NCBI GenBank assembly: GCA_026710155.1
Contig: JAPORQ010000003.1
Span: forward strand, 1-64,000
Length of the DNA stretch: 64,000 nt
Direction: 5' to 3'
Source: Paracoccaceae bacterium
Lineage (GTDB): Bacteria > Pseudomonadota > Alphaproteobacteria > Rhodobacterales > Rhodobacteraceae
A program made the position numbers and the translations under genes. A model generated the notes under the pieces. The model was given only the letters and a program-made list of their open reading frames with translations. It was not told where the DNA came from and did not search any database. Shown in pieces: positions 1 through 6,630 of this stretch (within the stretch, counting starts at the first letter, position 1; every line of letters begins with the position of its first letter).

Positions 1-37
1 AAGTCCATTGGGAAATGGGTGCCGAAAAATCATGTGA

Positions 38-512
38 TTGGGTTTGGTCTATAAGTTATTATTTACTTGTTTTAGTATAATTCTATTTTCACCTAATCTA
101 ACCAGCAAATCCTATTCTAAATCCAAGAAGCAAAACACAGAAGAGTTGGCAATATCAAAGATACAATCGCTAGAATATCGAAAAACTTCCTTTAGACTAG
201 CACTTATTGGTTCCGATGGGGTAGTTGAATCACATAATGATTTACTGCAATATTTTTTCAATCTTCCGGACAATAGTGAACCAAACCAGCTGAATGAAGG
301 AATGGCTTTATTGGGTAAGTTTCTATTGGAAATTAGAAAAAGTTTGGGTAATGAAGCTACCAAGATAACTAGGAATGGCTTTATTGGGTAAGTTTCTATT
401 GGAAATTAGAAAAAGTTTGGGTAATGAAGCTACCAAGATAACTAGGAACGGCATATTGGAGTGGTTTATAAAAGACGCAAGAAAAGTGATGGAATCGCAA
501 GAACAGCGTTAA
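38..512 (+). pseudogene. Small exported-type protein broken by a 73-bp tandem duplication
   Basis: The reading frame opens at TTG 38, directly after a stop, and has a hydrophobic N-terminus that looks like a signal peptide (residues about 4-20) followed by a polar, charged body. I recognise no family. A 73-bp unit at 301-373 is repeated at 374-446. Because 73 is not a multiple of three, the current frame stops at 391 after 117 residues. With one copy removed, the frame would run on to the TAA at 510-512 and give about 133 residues. There is no good ATG start: the in-frame ATG at 32-34 is followed at once by TGA. The 5' end may therefore also be damaged. Pseudogene status is inferred from these two defects. 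Confidence 0.5.
301..446 (+). repeat. 73-bp tandem direct duplication
   Basis: Positions 301-373 and 374-446 are identical by eye, and the sequence diverges only after the second copy (aatggc against aacggc). The duplication lies inside a small ORF and shifts its frame. Confidence 0.9.
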
Positions 513-617
513 TCCTAATTGAGATAGTAGAGAGACGGTAAGCAAGGTAAATCACCCCTTGAGGCAAAAACTAAAATCCGGTAAGAAGATAAAGGTTTTT
601 CTCGTAGCGGAAAGCCT

Positions 618-1202
618 TCAGGCACTGCCGGGACGTGATGGTAAGGTTTTACTGCCGTTTGCCCCCGGATTGCCTGCCAGAGCAAGTTTCGACGTCAGAT
701 AATCCGCCAACCCTTCGTGATCATTGCTCCAGGCCCTCCAAAAGGCTTCCCCCAGATGTTCTACCCGGAGACCCGGAAACACCAGGGAATCAGGCCGGTT
801 TTTCGGTCCATCCCCATCCTGCAAATCCAGTATTCCAACGACCATGAAATCCCCATCGGGATTGCTGCTTACCCGCCACATCTCCCTGATGCCGATTTCC
901 GCGTAACGGACAGGTTTGTCCTCGTCAGGGTCCGACACTTCCACCTCTATGACGAGATCGGGAGGGGTGACTGCCTCGTACTCCCGGGCGGCTTTTGGCC
1001 CTCATTCCCTGAAGGCAGCCGTCCAAGTCCTGGCGTTCACCCCGATATAAAAGGAGGTATCGGTCACAAGGCCGTTATCCCCCAGTTCGTCAGTTAAATT
1101 CCGGCAGCCATGGCTCTTGCCCTTGAGGGGCATCTTCAGAAGCCCACCGACATGCAGGACCACCAGATTGACAGCGAAAGCCAGATCGGAATGTGTGGTC
1201 AA
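618..1202 (-). pseudogene. Uma2-family (DUF820) nuclease-like gene with in-frame TGA
   Basis: Read on the minus strand, the region encodes the Uma2/DUF820 signature in one frame: a short stretch ending FYIGVNA, then PPDLVIEVEVS, then an EDKP segment and a YAEIGIREMWR stretch. This fold belongs to the PD-(D/E)XK superfamily. The frame is interrupted by TGA at 1002-1004, between the FYIGVNA part and the PDLVIEV part. The second Uma2-like gene at 47.4-48.2 kb has sense codons at the same place, so TGA is a nonsense mutation here rather than a natural end. The sequence upstream of 1202 matches the relative only weakly and in changing frames, so the 5' part is also decayed. These genes are common in accessory DNA and their function is mostly unknown. 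Confidence 0.7.
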
Positions 1203-1475
1203 GGATGCCCTCCATGGGATGATGCCCTGTCGATATAAACGGTTTCGGTTTGCACTCTTGACTGTTCCATGACATGACCATTAACCATTGAGCCGGAATC
1301 CGCAAGTGTTGGATTTCAACGAATGGGGTCAGGGCTTTCCCTGCCATAGGGCAAATAAACTGGGTATGAATGGAACGGACTGTCAATTCTCCCCTTTTTA
1401 TCCCTTCCATAGCAAATATTAGATTGGTTTAATGAAACAAACGGGTAAGTATTTCCGGTCTTTTGGATCCAAAGC

Positions 1476-1691
1476 CTAGGCCTTGGAATCCCGTAATGGT
1501 TTCCACTCTCCACAAAAATCATTGTGGTAAACAACAGGGCGGCCATGCTGCTTTGAGATTGGCGGAAAACGATAACAGGAGCCTTTTGGGGGTTTCTTGT
1601 GACGGGGGTCAGAATATCCTCGCCAAAACAGGCAATATTCACATTGAACACGCTTTAAATCGGTGTTATCAATATTTGCCAAGTCAGCCAT
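1476..1691 (-). CDS. Small cysteine-rich putative zinc-binding protein
   Basis: This 71-residue protein has four cysteines in a CEYC(x)nGSC(x)nFCGEW arrangement, which suggests one zinc site of the ribbon type. It resembles short uncharacterised proteins with a CxxC...C...CGE pattern, but I cannot name a family. The start chosen is the ATG at 1691, which has an AGGGA sequence about ten bases upstream; a longer frame exists up to 1733 without a comparable ribosome binding site. It lies between the Uma2-like pseudogene and a MITE, so it is probably accessory. The cysteine pattern is seen; zinc binding is inferred. Confidence 0.55.
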   Translation of the reverse strand: MADLANIDNTDLKRVQCEYCLFWRGYSDPRHKKPPKGSCYRFPPISKQHGRPVVYHNDFCGEWKPLRDSKA

Positions 1692-1820
1692 GATACATTC
1701 CCTGGTTGATTTTCGTGGAGTCTGCACGTACAATGGCCTCGCCGATTATCCGCAAACTTATTCCTGATAAGGGACAAAATAGAAAAGCCGTGCGATTTTA
1801 CAAGCGGGAATGATGACTTA

Positions 1821-1994
1821 TACCAATACAACTAATTAAAGACTCATAGCCCTTAACCAACTACCAGTAAAATTTGAAACCACAGACTCAATCACCATTG
1901 GACGCTGTTACCAGGTTAAATTCCAATTAGACAAGGGTATCAAAAACCATATGATTATGATTAGCCTATCGGTTATTAATTAGTTGTATTGGTA
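1821..1994. mobile_element. 174-bp MITE-like element with 19-bp perfect inverted ends and TTA flanks
   Basis: The left end (1821-1839) TACCAATACAACTAATTAA is the exact reverse complement of the right end (1976-1994). The element is flanked by TTA on both sides (1818-1820 and 1995-1997), which fits a 3-bp TNA target duplication as made by IS5/IS1031-group transposases. No ORF lies inside. It was most likely mobilised in trans. I saw no second copy in this window. Confidence 0.75.
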
Positions 1995-2088
1995 TTACTT
2001 GAATTACTCCACCACCGCTTACTGTTCGACACCACTCCTGAATGCAGCAGGTTCATGTAGTTTTTCCGATACCAATCCATGAGGGCCA

Positions 2089-2529
2089 TTGAATTCACGG
2101 AATGGTGGAGAAAGGGGTCGTGCCCCTGTTTCCATCACCATTCTATTGCTGGATCATGGAGCTGATCCCACCATCAAGGATGCAAAGGGAAATTCACCAC
2201 TCAGTTTTGTTGCAGGCTTTCAAGTTCCAGGCCAACGTTACACCAAGGACCATTCCAGCGGCTGGTTGCACCAGCTTATGCTCACCTACATCGATGATCC
2301 CTTGAAACTGGATGACACCATGAGGTGGCAGGGCAAGGGCTGTTACGGCTACACCGTGCAACGGACCGACAGGAAATTGAGCATCATAACCCAAACGGTC
2401 TACAATGATCCGGATCGCTTGTGGGAGCTGGCCAGACTCAACAACATCAGATATGACAATCCCTACCGGGTGGGTGACTGCCTGAAGGTCTTTGACGTGG
2501 TGTGGTGCGTGAAACCCTTGCCTGCTTAA
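2089..2529 (+). CDS. Ankyrin-repeat fragment plus LysM-like C-terminal domain
   Basis: The 146-residue product begins with the end of one ankyrin repeat (about residues 17-40, with LLLDHGADPTIKDAKGNSP). A linker follows, then a LysM-like module at about 88-140 (GYTVQRTD... RLWELARLNNI... YRVGDCLKVFDV). A lone partial ankyrin repeat at the extreme N-terminus suggests that the 5' end of a longer ankyrin gene has been lost, since the MITE at 1821-1994 and non-coding sequence lie just upstream. Three shorter copies of the same LysM-like tail occur at 45.6, 47.3 and 48.3 kb. LysM domains bind peptidoglycan when exported, but no signal peptide is visible here, so the role is unknown. Confidence 0.55.
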   Translation: MNSRNGGERGRAPVSITILLLDHGADPTIKDAKGNSPLSFVAGFQVPGQRYTKDHSSGWLHQLMLTYIDDPLKLDDTMRWQGKGCYGYTVQRTDRKLSIITQTVYNDPDRLWELARLNNIRYDNPYRVGDCLKVFDVVWCVKPLPA

Positions 2530-2631
2530 CGGAATGGATGTTGGGTGCCAACACCCACAACAGGCAGGAGGTTTCTAAAAAAATTAACTGGTATCTTGTA
2601 AATTATGCCCCAACGGGTTAATTGGTTGGAT

Positions 2632-2970
2632 ATGCATGCCGTTGTTCAAACACCGAATTTTTCCCGCAATGTTGACAAGGTTCTGGGCGATTAAAGCTAT
2701 CATGAACTGATTGACTTTCTGGCCAGGAATCCATTGGCGGGTGATGAGATGCCGGGAACCGGTGGTGTACGAAAGATGCGGATAGCAGCCTCGGGGAGAG
2801 GCAGGCGTGGTGGTGCCCGGGTGGTGTATTTCCATGGGGGAATTGCCATACCGGTTTATTTGTTGATGATATACCCCAAGTCAGCCCGGGAGGATATCTC
2901 CTCTGGGGAGCGCCATGTTCTGACAAACCTGGCTGCAGTACTCAGCAAGAAGGGAAAGGAAGGAAAATGA
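2632..2970 (+). pseudogene. RelE/HigB2-type toxin with in-frame TAA
   Basis: Starting at ATG 2632 the frame reads a normal RelE/HigB2-like N-terminus (VVQTPNFSRNVDKVLGD). It then hits TAA at 2692-2694 and continues in the same frame with the rest of the family: a LIDFLARNP segment, PGTGGVRKMR, GRGRRGGARVVYF and a YLLMIY strand near the end. Members of this family are mRNA interferases. The remaining open part from 2734 (78 residues) lacks the N-terminal helix region, so the toxin is probably inactive unless the stop is read through. The 3' end overlaps the antitoxin start by ATGA, the usual order for HigB2/HigA2-like pairs. Confidence 0.7.
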
Positions 2971-3251
2971 CGAAATTCGGTGAGGAATTGATCAAGTCCA
3001 TGACGGAAGCCGTTGCACATGCGGAAGGGAAAGGAGCCGGGTATCGTGTCCACCACCCCATTGATCCGAGGGAGGTCCGCAAGACCGCGCAACTGACCCA
3101 GGAACAGATGGCCCCCCTGATGGGGATGAGTGTCTCGGGCTACCGCAAGTGGGAACAGAAGCAGCGGACGGTCAGCGGGCCGGCCGAAGTCCTCCTGCGT
3201 GTCATGGCCCGGGAGCCTGAAGCTTTCAGGCGGGCCGTGCAAGCATCCTGA
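2967..3251 (+). CDS. HigA2-type XRE-family antitoxin
   Basis: This 94-residue protein has a helix-turn-helix of the XRE/Cro type at about residues 34-75 (PREVRKTAQLTQEQMAPLMG followed by SGYRKWEQ). A variable N-terminal arm precedes it and a C-terminal helix rich in basic and acidic residues follows. It fits the antitoxin and autorepressor of the HigB2/HigA2-like pairs, which binds the toxin with one end and the operator with the HTH. The start codon overlaps the toxin stop (ATGA at 2967-2970), which implies translational coupling. It is intact although the toxin is broken, a common pattern in decaying toxin-antitoxin loci. Confidence 0.75.
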   Translation: MTKFGEELIKSMTEAVAHAEGKGAGYRVHHPIDPREVRKTAQLTQEQMAPLMGMSVSGYRKWEQKQRTVSGPAEVLLRVMAREPEAFRRAVQAS

Positions 3252-3281
3252 ACGAAAGTGGCGATGGAAGGATTATAAACC

Positions 3282-3638
3282 ATGGCATGGCCTTCACTGG
3301 AACCGACGGACAGGTCCGAGTTCACGACCTGGCGCAAACTGCTTGAACCCAGGTTTCGGGAAAATGGCGAAAGCCTGGATGACGTGACCTTCGAGTGGGG
3401 CGACATTCCGGATGGGGAAAATCCCCCCTTGCTGTCGGGTACCGAGGAACTCGACCGGGAATTCTACCCGGGGTTTGGTCTGGTACGGGGTAGGCCCTTT
3501 GTTGCCTATACTTCGAGGAGCATCTATTTTGTCCACGCCTATGATGGCCGGGAAACCATCCGCCACATTCCCAGGAATCCCGGCTCGGGCATGAAACCCC
3601 GCCATTACGACGATTACCCCGGACGACGACCGGATTGA
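3282..3638 (+). CDS. Hypothetical protein downstream of HigA-like gene
   Basis: The 118-residue protein is soluble, with many Pro, Arg, Asp and Glu residues; I recognise no domain. It starts at ATG 3282 with a GGAAGGA sequence about nine bases upstream, so it is likely to be translated. It lies 30 bp after the antitoxin gene on the same strand and could be part of the same transcript. Base composition is G+C-rich like the rest of this island. A small imperfect hairpin (CTTCAC...GTGAAG, about 3658-3680) follows it but has no T-run. Confidence 0.5.
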   Translation: MAWPSLEPTDRSEFTTWRKLLEPRFRENGESLDDVTFEWGDIPDGENPPLLSGTEELDREFYPGFGLVRGRPFVAYTSRSIYFVHAYDGRETIRHIPRNPGSGMKPRHYDDYPGRRPD

Positions 3639-3806
3639 GGCAGTTTTCCCTGAAGGCACTTCACCGGATTGCCGTGAAGGGAAGAAGAATCCCTTCGAAG
3701 TGTCTGGATACCTCCGGATCCGGCAGGATTGGTGGGTTACTGTCTAGATCTGTTTTGCTGGAAAGGCAGGGAATGGATACCATGACTGCACCCGGGGCTG
3801 TAAACC

Positions 3807-4673
3807 TCATTGTAGGGATTTCAATGAACCAAATCGCTCCTGCAATTGCTCTCCAAGTTTTTCCAACCCTTCTCCATTATTGTGATACTTGATATGGTGC
3901 AGATGCCCCAAATCAAATGGGAAAGGGCCACTGTCCTGGGTAATCATCACAACATTCTTCCCCAGCGTGTGGGCAATGCCAAGTTCATAGAAAACATTGG
4001 GATTTTTCCCGGTACAGTCACACACAACGATGGATGACCGATCGATCAGGTTGACGATATCCTGAATTATGGCGTCCTTTTCCCAAATATCCTTCACCCG
4101 CTTGGCCTCAAGACCGTTCTCTTCTGCAGTCCCCCTGATTGAATTGAAAACAGGATCGAGTTCGGTCTTGAAGGGCATCATCACGGCAACCGACCTTCGG
4201 TCAATATCCGGGTACCGGTCAATCTGAAACACCTGGGGACCTTTCCGTACCGGGTGGAGGGAAAGCAATGAACGGAACAGGTTGCCTTCCTTGAGGGCCC
4301 AGTGGTTCCTCTGGAATTCAAATTCATCCCGAATCCCGAAGGAATTCATTTTCTTAAGGATTGAATGGTTGGGAACCGGTTCAATCCCGTTGTAGAGTAC
4401 ATATTCAAAGTCGATCATGTCGCCATCGGAGTGGCTGATCCTTGTGATCTCCCCTGCATGGGCAAGCTGGTTTTCCGTTCCCTCGTTCATGAACAGGCAG
4501 GGGAACCTTCCAATTTCATCCAGGTCGGCCTGGGTATCAACAGGAAACATGCCAATCAATTCCCTGGATGTATAAGGTGGTTCAAGAAATCGTCTGGAGT
4601 ATATGGATTCCCTGGAGCCATCCTTCCAATCACGATCCAGGACAATCAGGTTGTACATTTCCTTATTTTCCAT
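3807..4673 (-). CDS. TIR/SLOG-like nucleotide-binding effector candidate
   Basis: This 288-residue protein has two parts. Residues 1-155 are of unknown type and mixed alpha/beta. Residues about 160-280 form a Rossmann-like domain with a hydrophobic strand VAVMMPF (162-168), a segment DCTGKNPNVFYELGIAH (219-235) and a strand VVMITQD (241-247). The NVFYELG(I/V)AH signature is typical of TIR-like and nucleoside-2-deoxyribosyltransferase-like domains that bind or cleave nucleotides such as NAD, with the Glu (E230) as the likely catalytic residue. Such proteins serve as effectors in several anti-phage systems. It sits 53 bp after a DUF2513-like gene on the same strand. The domain match comes from motif memory; NADase activity is inference. 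Confidence 0.55.
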   Translation of the reverse strand: MENKEMYNLIVLDRDWKDGSRESIYSRRFLEPPYTSRELIGMFPVDTQADLDEIGRFPCLFMNEGTENQLAHAGEITRISHSDGDMIDFEYVLYNGIEPVPNHSILKKMNSFGIRDEFEFQRNHWALKEGNLFRSLLSLHPVRKGPQVFQIDRYPDIDRRSVAVMMPFKTELDPVFNSIRGTAEENGLEAKRVKDIWEKDAIIQDIVNLIDRSSIVVCDCTGKNPNVFYELGIAHTLGKNVVMITQDSGPFPFDLGHLHHIKYHNNGEGLEKLGEQLQERFGSLKSLQ

Positions 4674-4726
4674 TATTTCATCAACCCTTTTATCCTGGGG
4701 TTCAAGAGCAATCCTTATGAGACTCT

Positions 4727-4981
4727 TTAGTGATGCGTTTTTCCTGCCTTTGCCTTGGTACCTTGCCAGGTGCTATCATCCCGAATAACCTCGGTAAAAG
4801 CATCTCCCTTGCTGGTCAGACGAAAGGCAAAAAAATTGACCTTTGCCAGGAGACCTTCGTCAAACAAAAACAGCAAATGTTGGCGCTTCACTCCTTCGGC
4901 TTCTTGAACATGTATCTGGTTGTCTACTGATTCCTTGCATTCCAGCAGCAGGTCACGGATGTAATCATTGTCCTTATGCAT
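4727..4981 (-). CDS. DUF2513-like winged-helix protein
   Basis: The 84-residue product begins MHKDNDYIRDLLLECKE and continues with a strand-turn region (LLFLFDEGLLAKVN) and LTSKGDAFTEVIRDDSTW. This follows the DUF2513 pattern of a small winged-helix fold found in phages, prophages and defence loci. It starts at ATG 4981 with AGGAAAG upstream. The C-terminal helix usual for the family is missing. A one-base slip near the A5 run (4738-4742) would join the frame to the sequence that leads into the downstream TIR-like gene without a stop. It is therefore either a two-gene operon or a broken DUF2513-TIR fusion. Confidence 0.5.
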   Translation of the reverse strand: MHKDNDYIRDLLLECKESVDNQIHVQEAEGVKRQHLLFLFDEGLLAKVNFFAFRLTSKGDAFTEVIRDDSTWQGTKAKAGKTHH

Positions 4982-5161
4982 ACCCTGTTTCTTTCCTCAT
5001 GATTTTGGATATATTTCATTCAACCATCCAAGTATTTGCACATGGAAGGGATATAAAGGGGAGACTTAACCATCTGGTCCATGTAACCCCAATTAATTTA
5101 CCTATCGACGGGGTAACCCCGCACCCCCATTCAGGTAAAACCAAAATATTCCTGTTAGAAT

Positions 5162-5209
5162 CACTTGCCAAATTGATACCAAGGATATATTGTAATGGTC
5201 ATGCCGGAG
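5162..5209 (+). repeat. 48-bp repeat carrying a promoter-like TATATTGT and a start codon (copy 1)
   Basis: This sequence matches the reverse complement of 47142-47189 at 42 of 48 positions, including a TATATTGT box and the downstream ATGCCGGAG start region. Here it leads into the ISL3-type transposase remnant; the other copy leads into a coiled-coil membrane protein. It may be a mobile promoter/leader fragment or what remains of a larger shared element. Confidence 0.7.
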
Positions 5210-5578
5210 GGCCAACGCCGGCGGTTCCGGCAGTTGCGCCATTCGTCATTGAAGACAGCCCGGGCGTGGGCCATCAAGGAGCTGGGCATGTCGCTGTGGA
5301 AAGACGTCTGCCGCGGCTGGGCCCGTAAAGCGTGGAAACGCTGGTTGGGTTGGGCGATGCGGTGCCGTCTTGAACCGATGAAGGAAGTTGCCCGCATGGT
5401 CAGGAAGCATCAATGCGGTGGTCCTGAAGGTCAGCAACGGTCCGGCCGAGAGTCTCAACAGCCGGATCAAGATGATCAAGGTGAAGGGCAGGGGTATCGG
5501 AACAGGGAGCGGTTCATTGCCGACATCCACTTCCATTTGGGAGGTTTGGACTTATATCCAGAGGGTGTCAAATCATGA
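5195..5578 (+). pseudogene. ISL3-family transposase, C-terminal remnant with two frameshifts
   Basis: The first frame carries LRHSSLKTARAWAIKE, WARKAWKRWLGWAMR and RLEPMKEVARMVRKH, as in the C-terminal half of ISL3-type DDE transposases. After about 5405 the match moves to another frame (NGPAESLNSRIKMIKVKGRG), which is the ISL3 motif around the catalytic Glu. After about 5490 it returns to the first frame (FIADIHFHLGGLDLYPEGV). The N-terminal zinc-finger and first DDE parts are absent. This is a dead fragment, and the sequence just after the stop, up to about 5608, may be the IS end. Confidence 0.65.
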
Positions 5579-5608
5579 CTTTACCCACCATAATTGGTGA
5601 AGACCCAT

Positions 5609-5672
5609 ATACTAAGTGACCAGTTCCCTCCGGCGAGGTAATTTGGTGCGAATTTGCCGATTTTACCCAAAA
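5609..5672. repeat. About 60-bp dispersed repeat (copy 1)
   Basis: The stretch from ATACTAAGTGACCAGTTC to GATTTTACCCAAA is nearly identical to 44215-44277, with one A indel and a few substitutions. Both copies lie in non-coding DNA beside mobile-element remnants, which suggests they are ends or scars of the same unidentified element. Confidence 0.7.
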
Positions 5673-5881
5673 AATACATTTCACTCAGAAGCCCTCAGAG
5701 TGCAATGGAATTGCTTCGAGGTATCTGAACACCTCCGGGAATTGCCATTTTTTCAGTTTGGTCACTCAAGTAAATAATTCCCAAATTAAAAGGCAAAATG
5801 TAATTTTCAAAGGCCGTTTTGAAACCTATGTTGAAGGTTAAGGCCAAATTTGTAATGAGTGGTTATCATGTAAACTTTTAA

Positions 5882-6021
5882 GAGCCTGTTCCATAAGTCC
5901 AAAAATTTAGCAAATACAATATATTTCCAGACAAAAAAACCATTTTTGGTTCCGAATCAGTTCCGAATTTCAGGGTGAACAGTATCATTTTTATTGTTTT
6001 TTCGACTTATGATTCAGGCTC
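5882..6021. mobile_element. 140-bp MITE with IS5-type ends and TAA target duplication
   Basis: The left end GAGCCTGTTCCATAAGTC and right end GACTTATGATTCAGGCTC are imperfect inverted repeats, flanked by TAA on both sides (5879-5881 and 6022-6024). The ends closely resemble those of the IS5-family element at 45777-46739, including the same asymmetry (one end TTCCATAA, the other AATCATAA). There is no ORF inside. Internal sequence (ACCATTTTTGGTTCC and beyond) is shared with the element at 43953-44146. The right end supplies one base of the stop codon of the VOC gene. Confidence 0.75.
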
Positions 6022-6407
6022 TAATCACCTTTTATTGGTGAACAAATTTCTATCAGATACCCATCCATATCAGACACATAAGAGATGGTTTGCCCCCAAG
6101 GCATCTCACTGGCGTCCTGTATGAGGTTGGCACCTGCCTGCTTGGCTTTCTCAAGAGATACAGGTACATCGTCCGTTTCAAAAGCTATCTCGAAAACAGG
6201 GGTTTTAACATCGGCTATTCCGGGTTTTTTGCCGAGTTTTTTCATTAGACCGTGCGAAGAAAATGCCAACGTTGTAGCCCCCGTGACTAATTCCCCATAA
6301 TCACCTGCTTCATCAATCATTCTTCGTTCAAGTCCAAACGCCTTTTCGTAGAACTCAATGCTGCGGGTTACATCTTCAACATAGAGAATTGCATATTTAA
6401 ATCGCAA
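6021..6407 (-). CDS. VOC-family (glyoxalase/bleomycin resistance-like) protein
   Basis: The 128-residue protein has the paired beta-alpha-beta-beta-beta modules of the VOC superfamily. It begins [23 protein letters not shown] and ends with [12 protein letters not shown], where the Glu of the last strand usually binds the metal. Substrates in this family vary widely (glyoxalase, dioxygenase, antibiotic binding), so none is assigned. The stop codon TAG lies at the boundary of the MITE at 5882-6021; before insertion the stop would have been TAA at the same codon. The gene has core-like base composition. Confidence 0.8.
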   Translation of the reverse strand: MRFKYAILYVEDVTRSIEFYEKAFGLERRMIDEAGDYGELVTGATTLAFSSHGLMKKLGKKPGIADVKTPVFEIAFETDDVPVSLEKAKQAGANLIQDASEMPWGQTISYVSDMDGYLIEICSPIKGD

Positions 6408-6444
6408 GATTTCATATCCTCAGATCTATTGGGATTTATGTGAA

Positions 6445-6534
6445 TGGCGGAGAGACAGGGATTCGAACCCTGGAGACGGTTCCCCGCCTACACGCGTTCC
6501 AGGCGTGCGCCTTCGACCACTCGGCCACCTCTCC
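6445..6534 (-). tRNA. tRNA-Ser(GGA)
   Basis: A 90-nt class II tRNA on the minus strand: acceptor GGAGAGG pairs with TCTCTCC, followed by discriminator G and encoded CCA. The anticodon loop is CTGGAAC (anticodon GGA). It has the long variable arm typical of tRNA-Ser and a GGTTCGAATCC T-arm. Confidence 0.95.
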
Positions 6535-6630
6535 ATATTTGCCTGCGCTAAGCACTTAAGATTTATTTCTAAAATTTAAACTGACAGATCATAAATTCAT
6601 TCCGGGAATTTTTATTTGACGGTATGAATG

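Noticed and set aside
1002..1004. TGA read as an amino acid (recoding)
   Set aside because: Many intact genes here end in TGA, for example glyS and pheA; there is no hairpin or Sec context, so a nonsense mutation is simpler.
4727..4742. Programmed -1 frameshift joining DUF2513-like and TIR-like genes
   Set aside because: The A5 run does not form the usual X XXY YYZ slippery heptamer and no downstream stem was identified; kept only as a possible fusion break.
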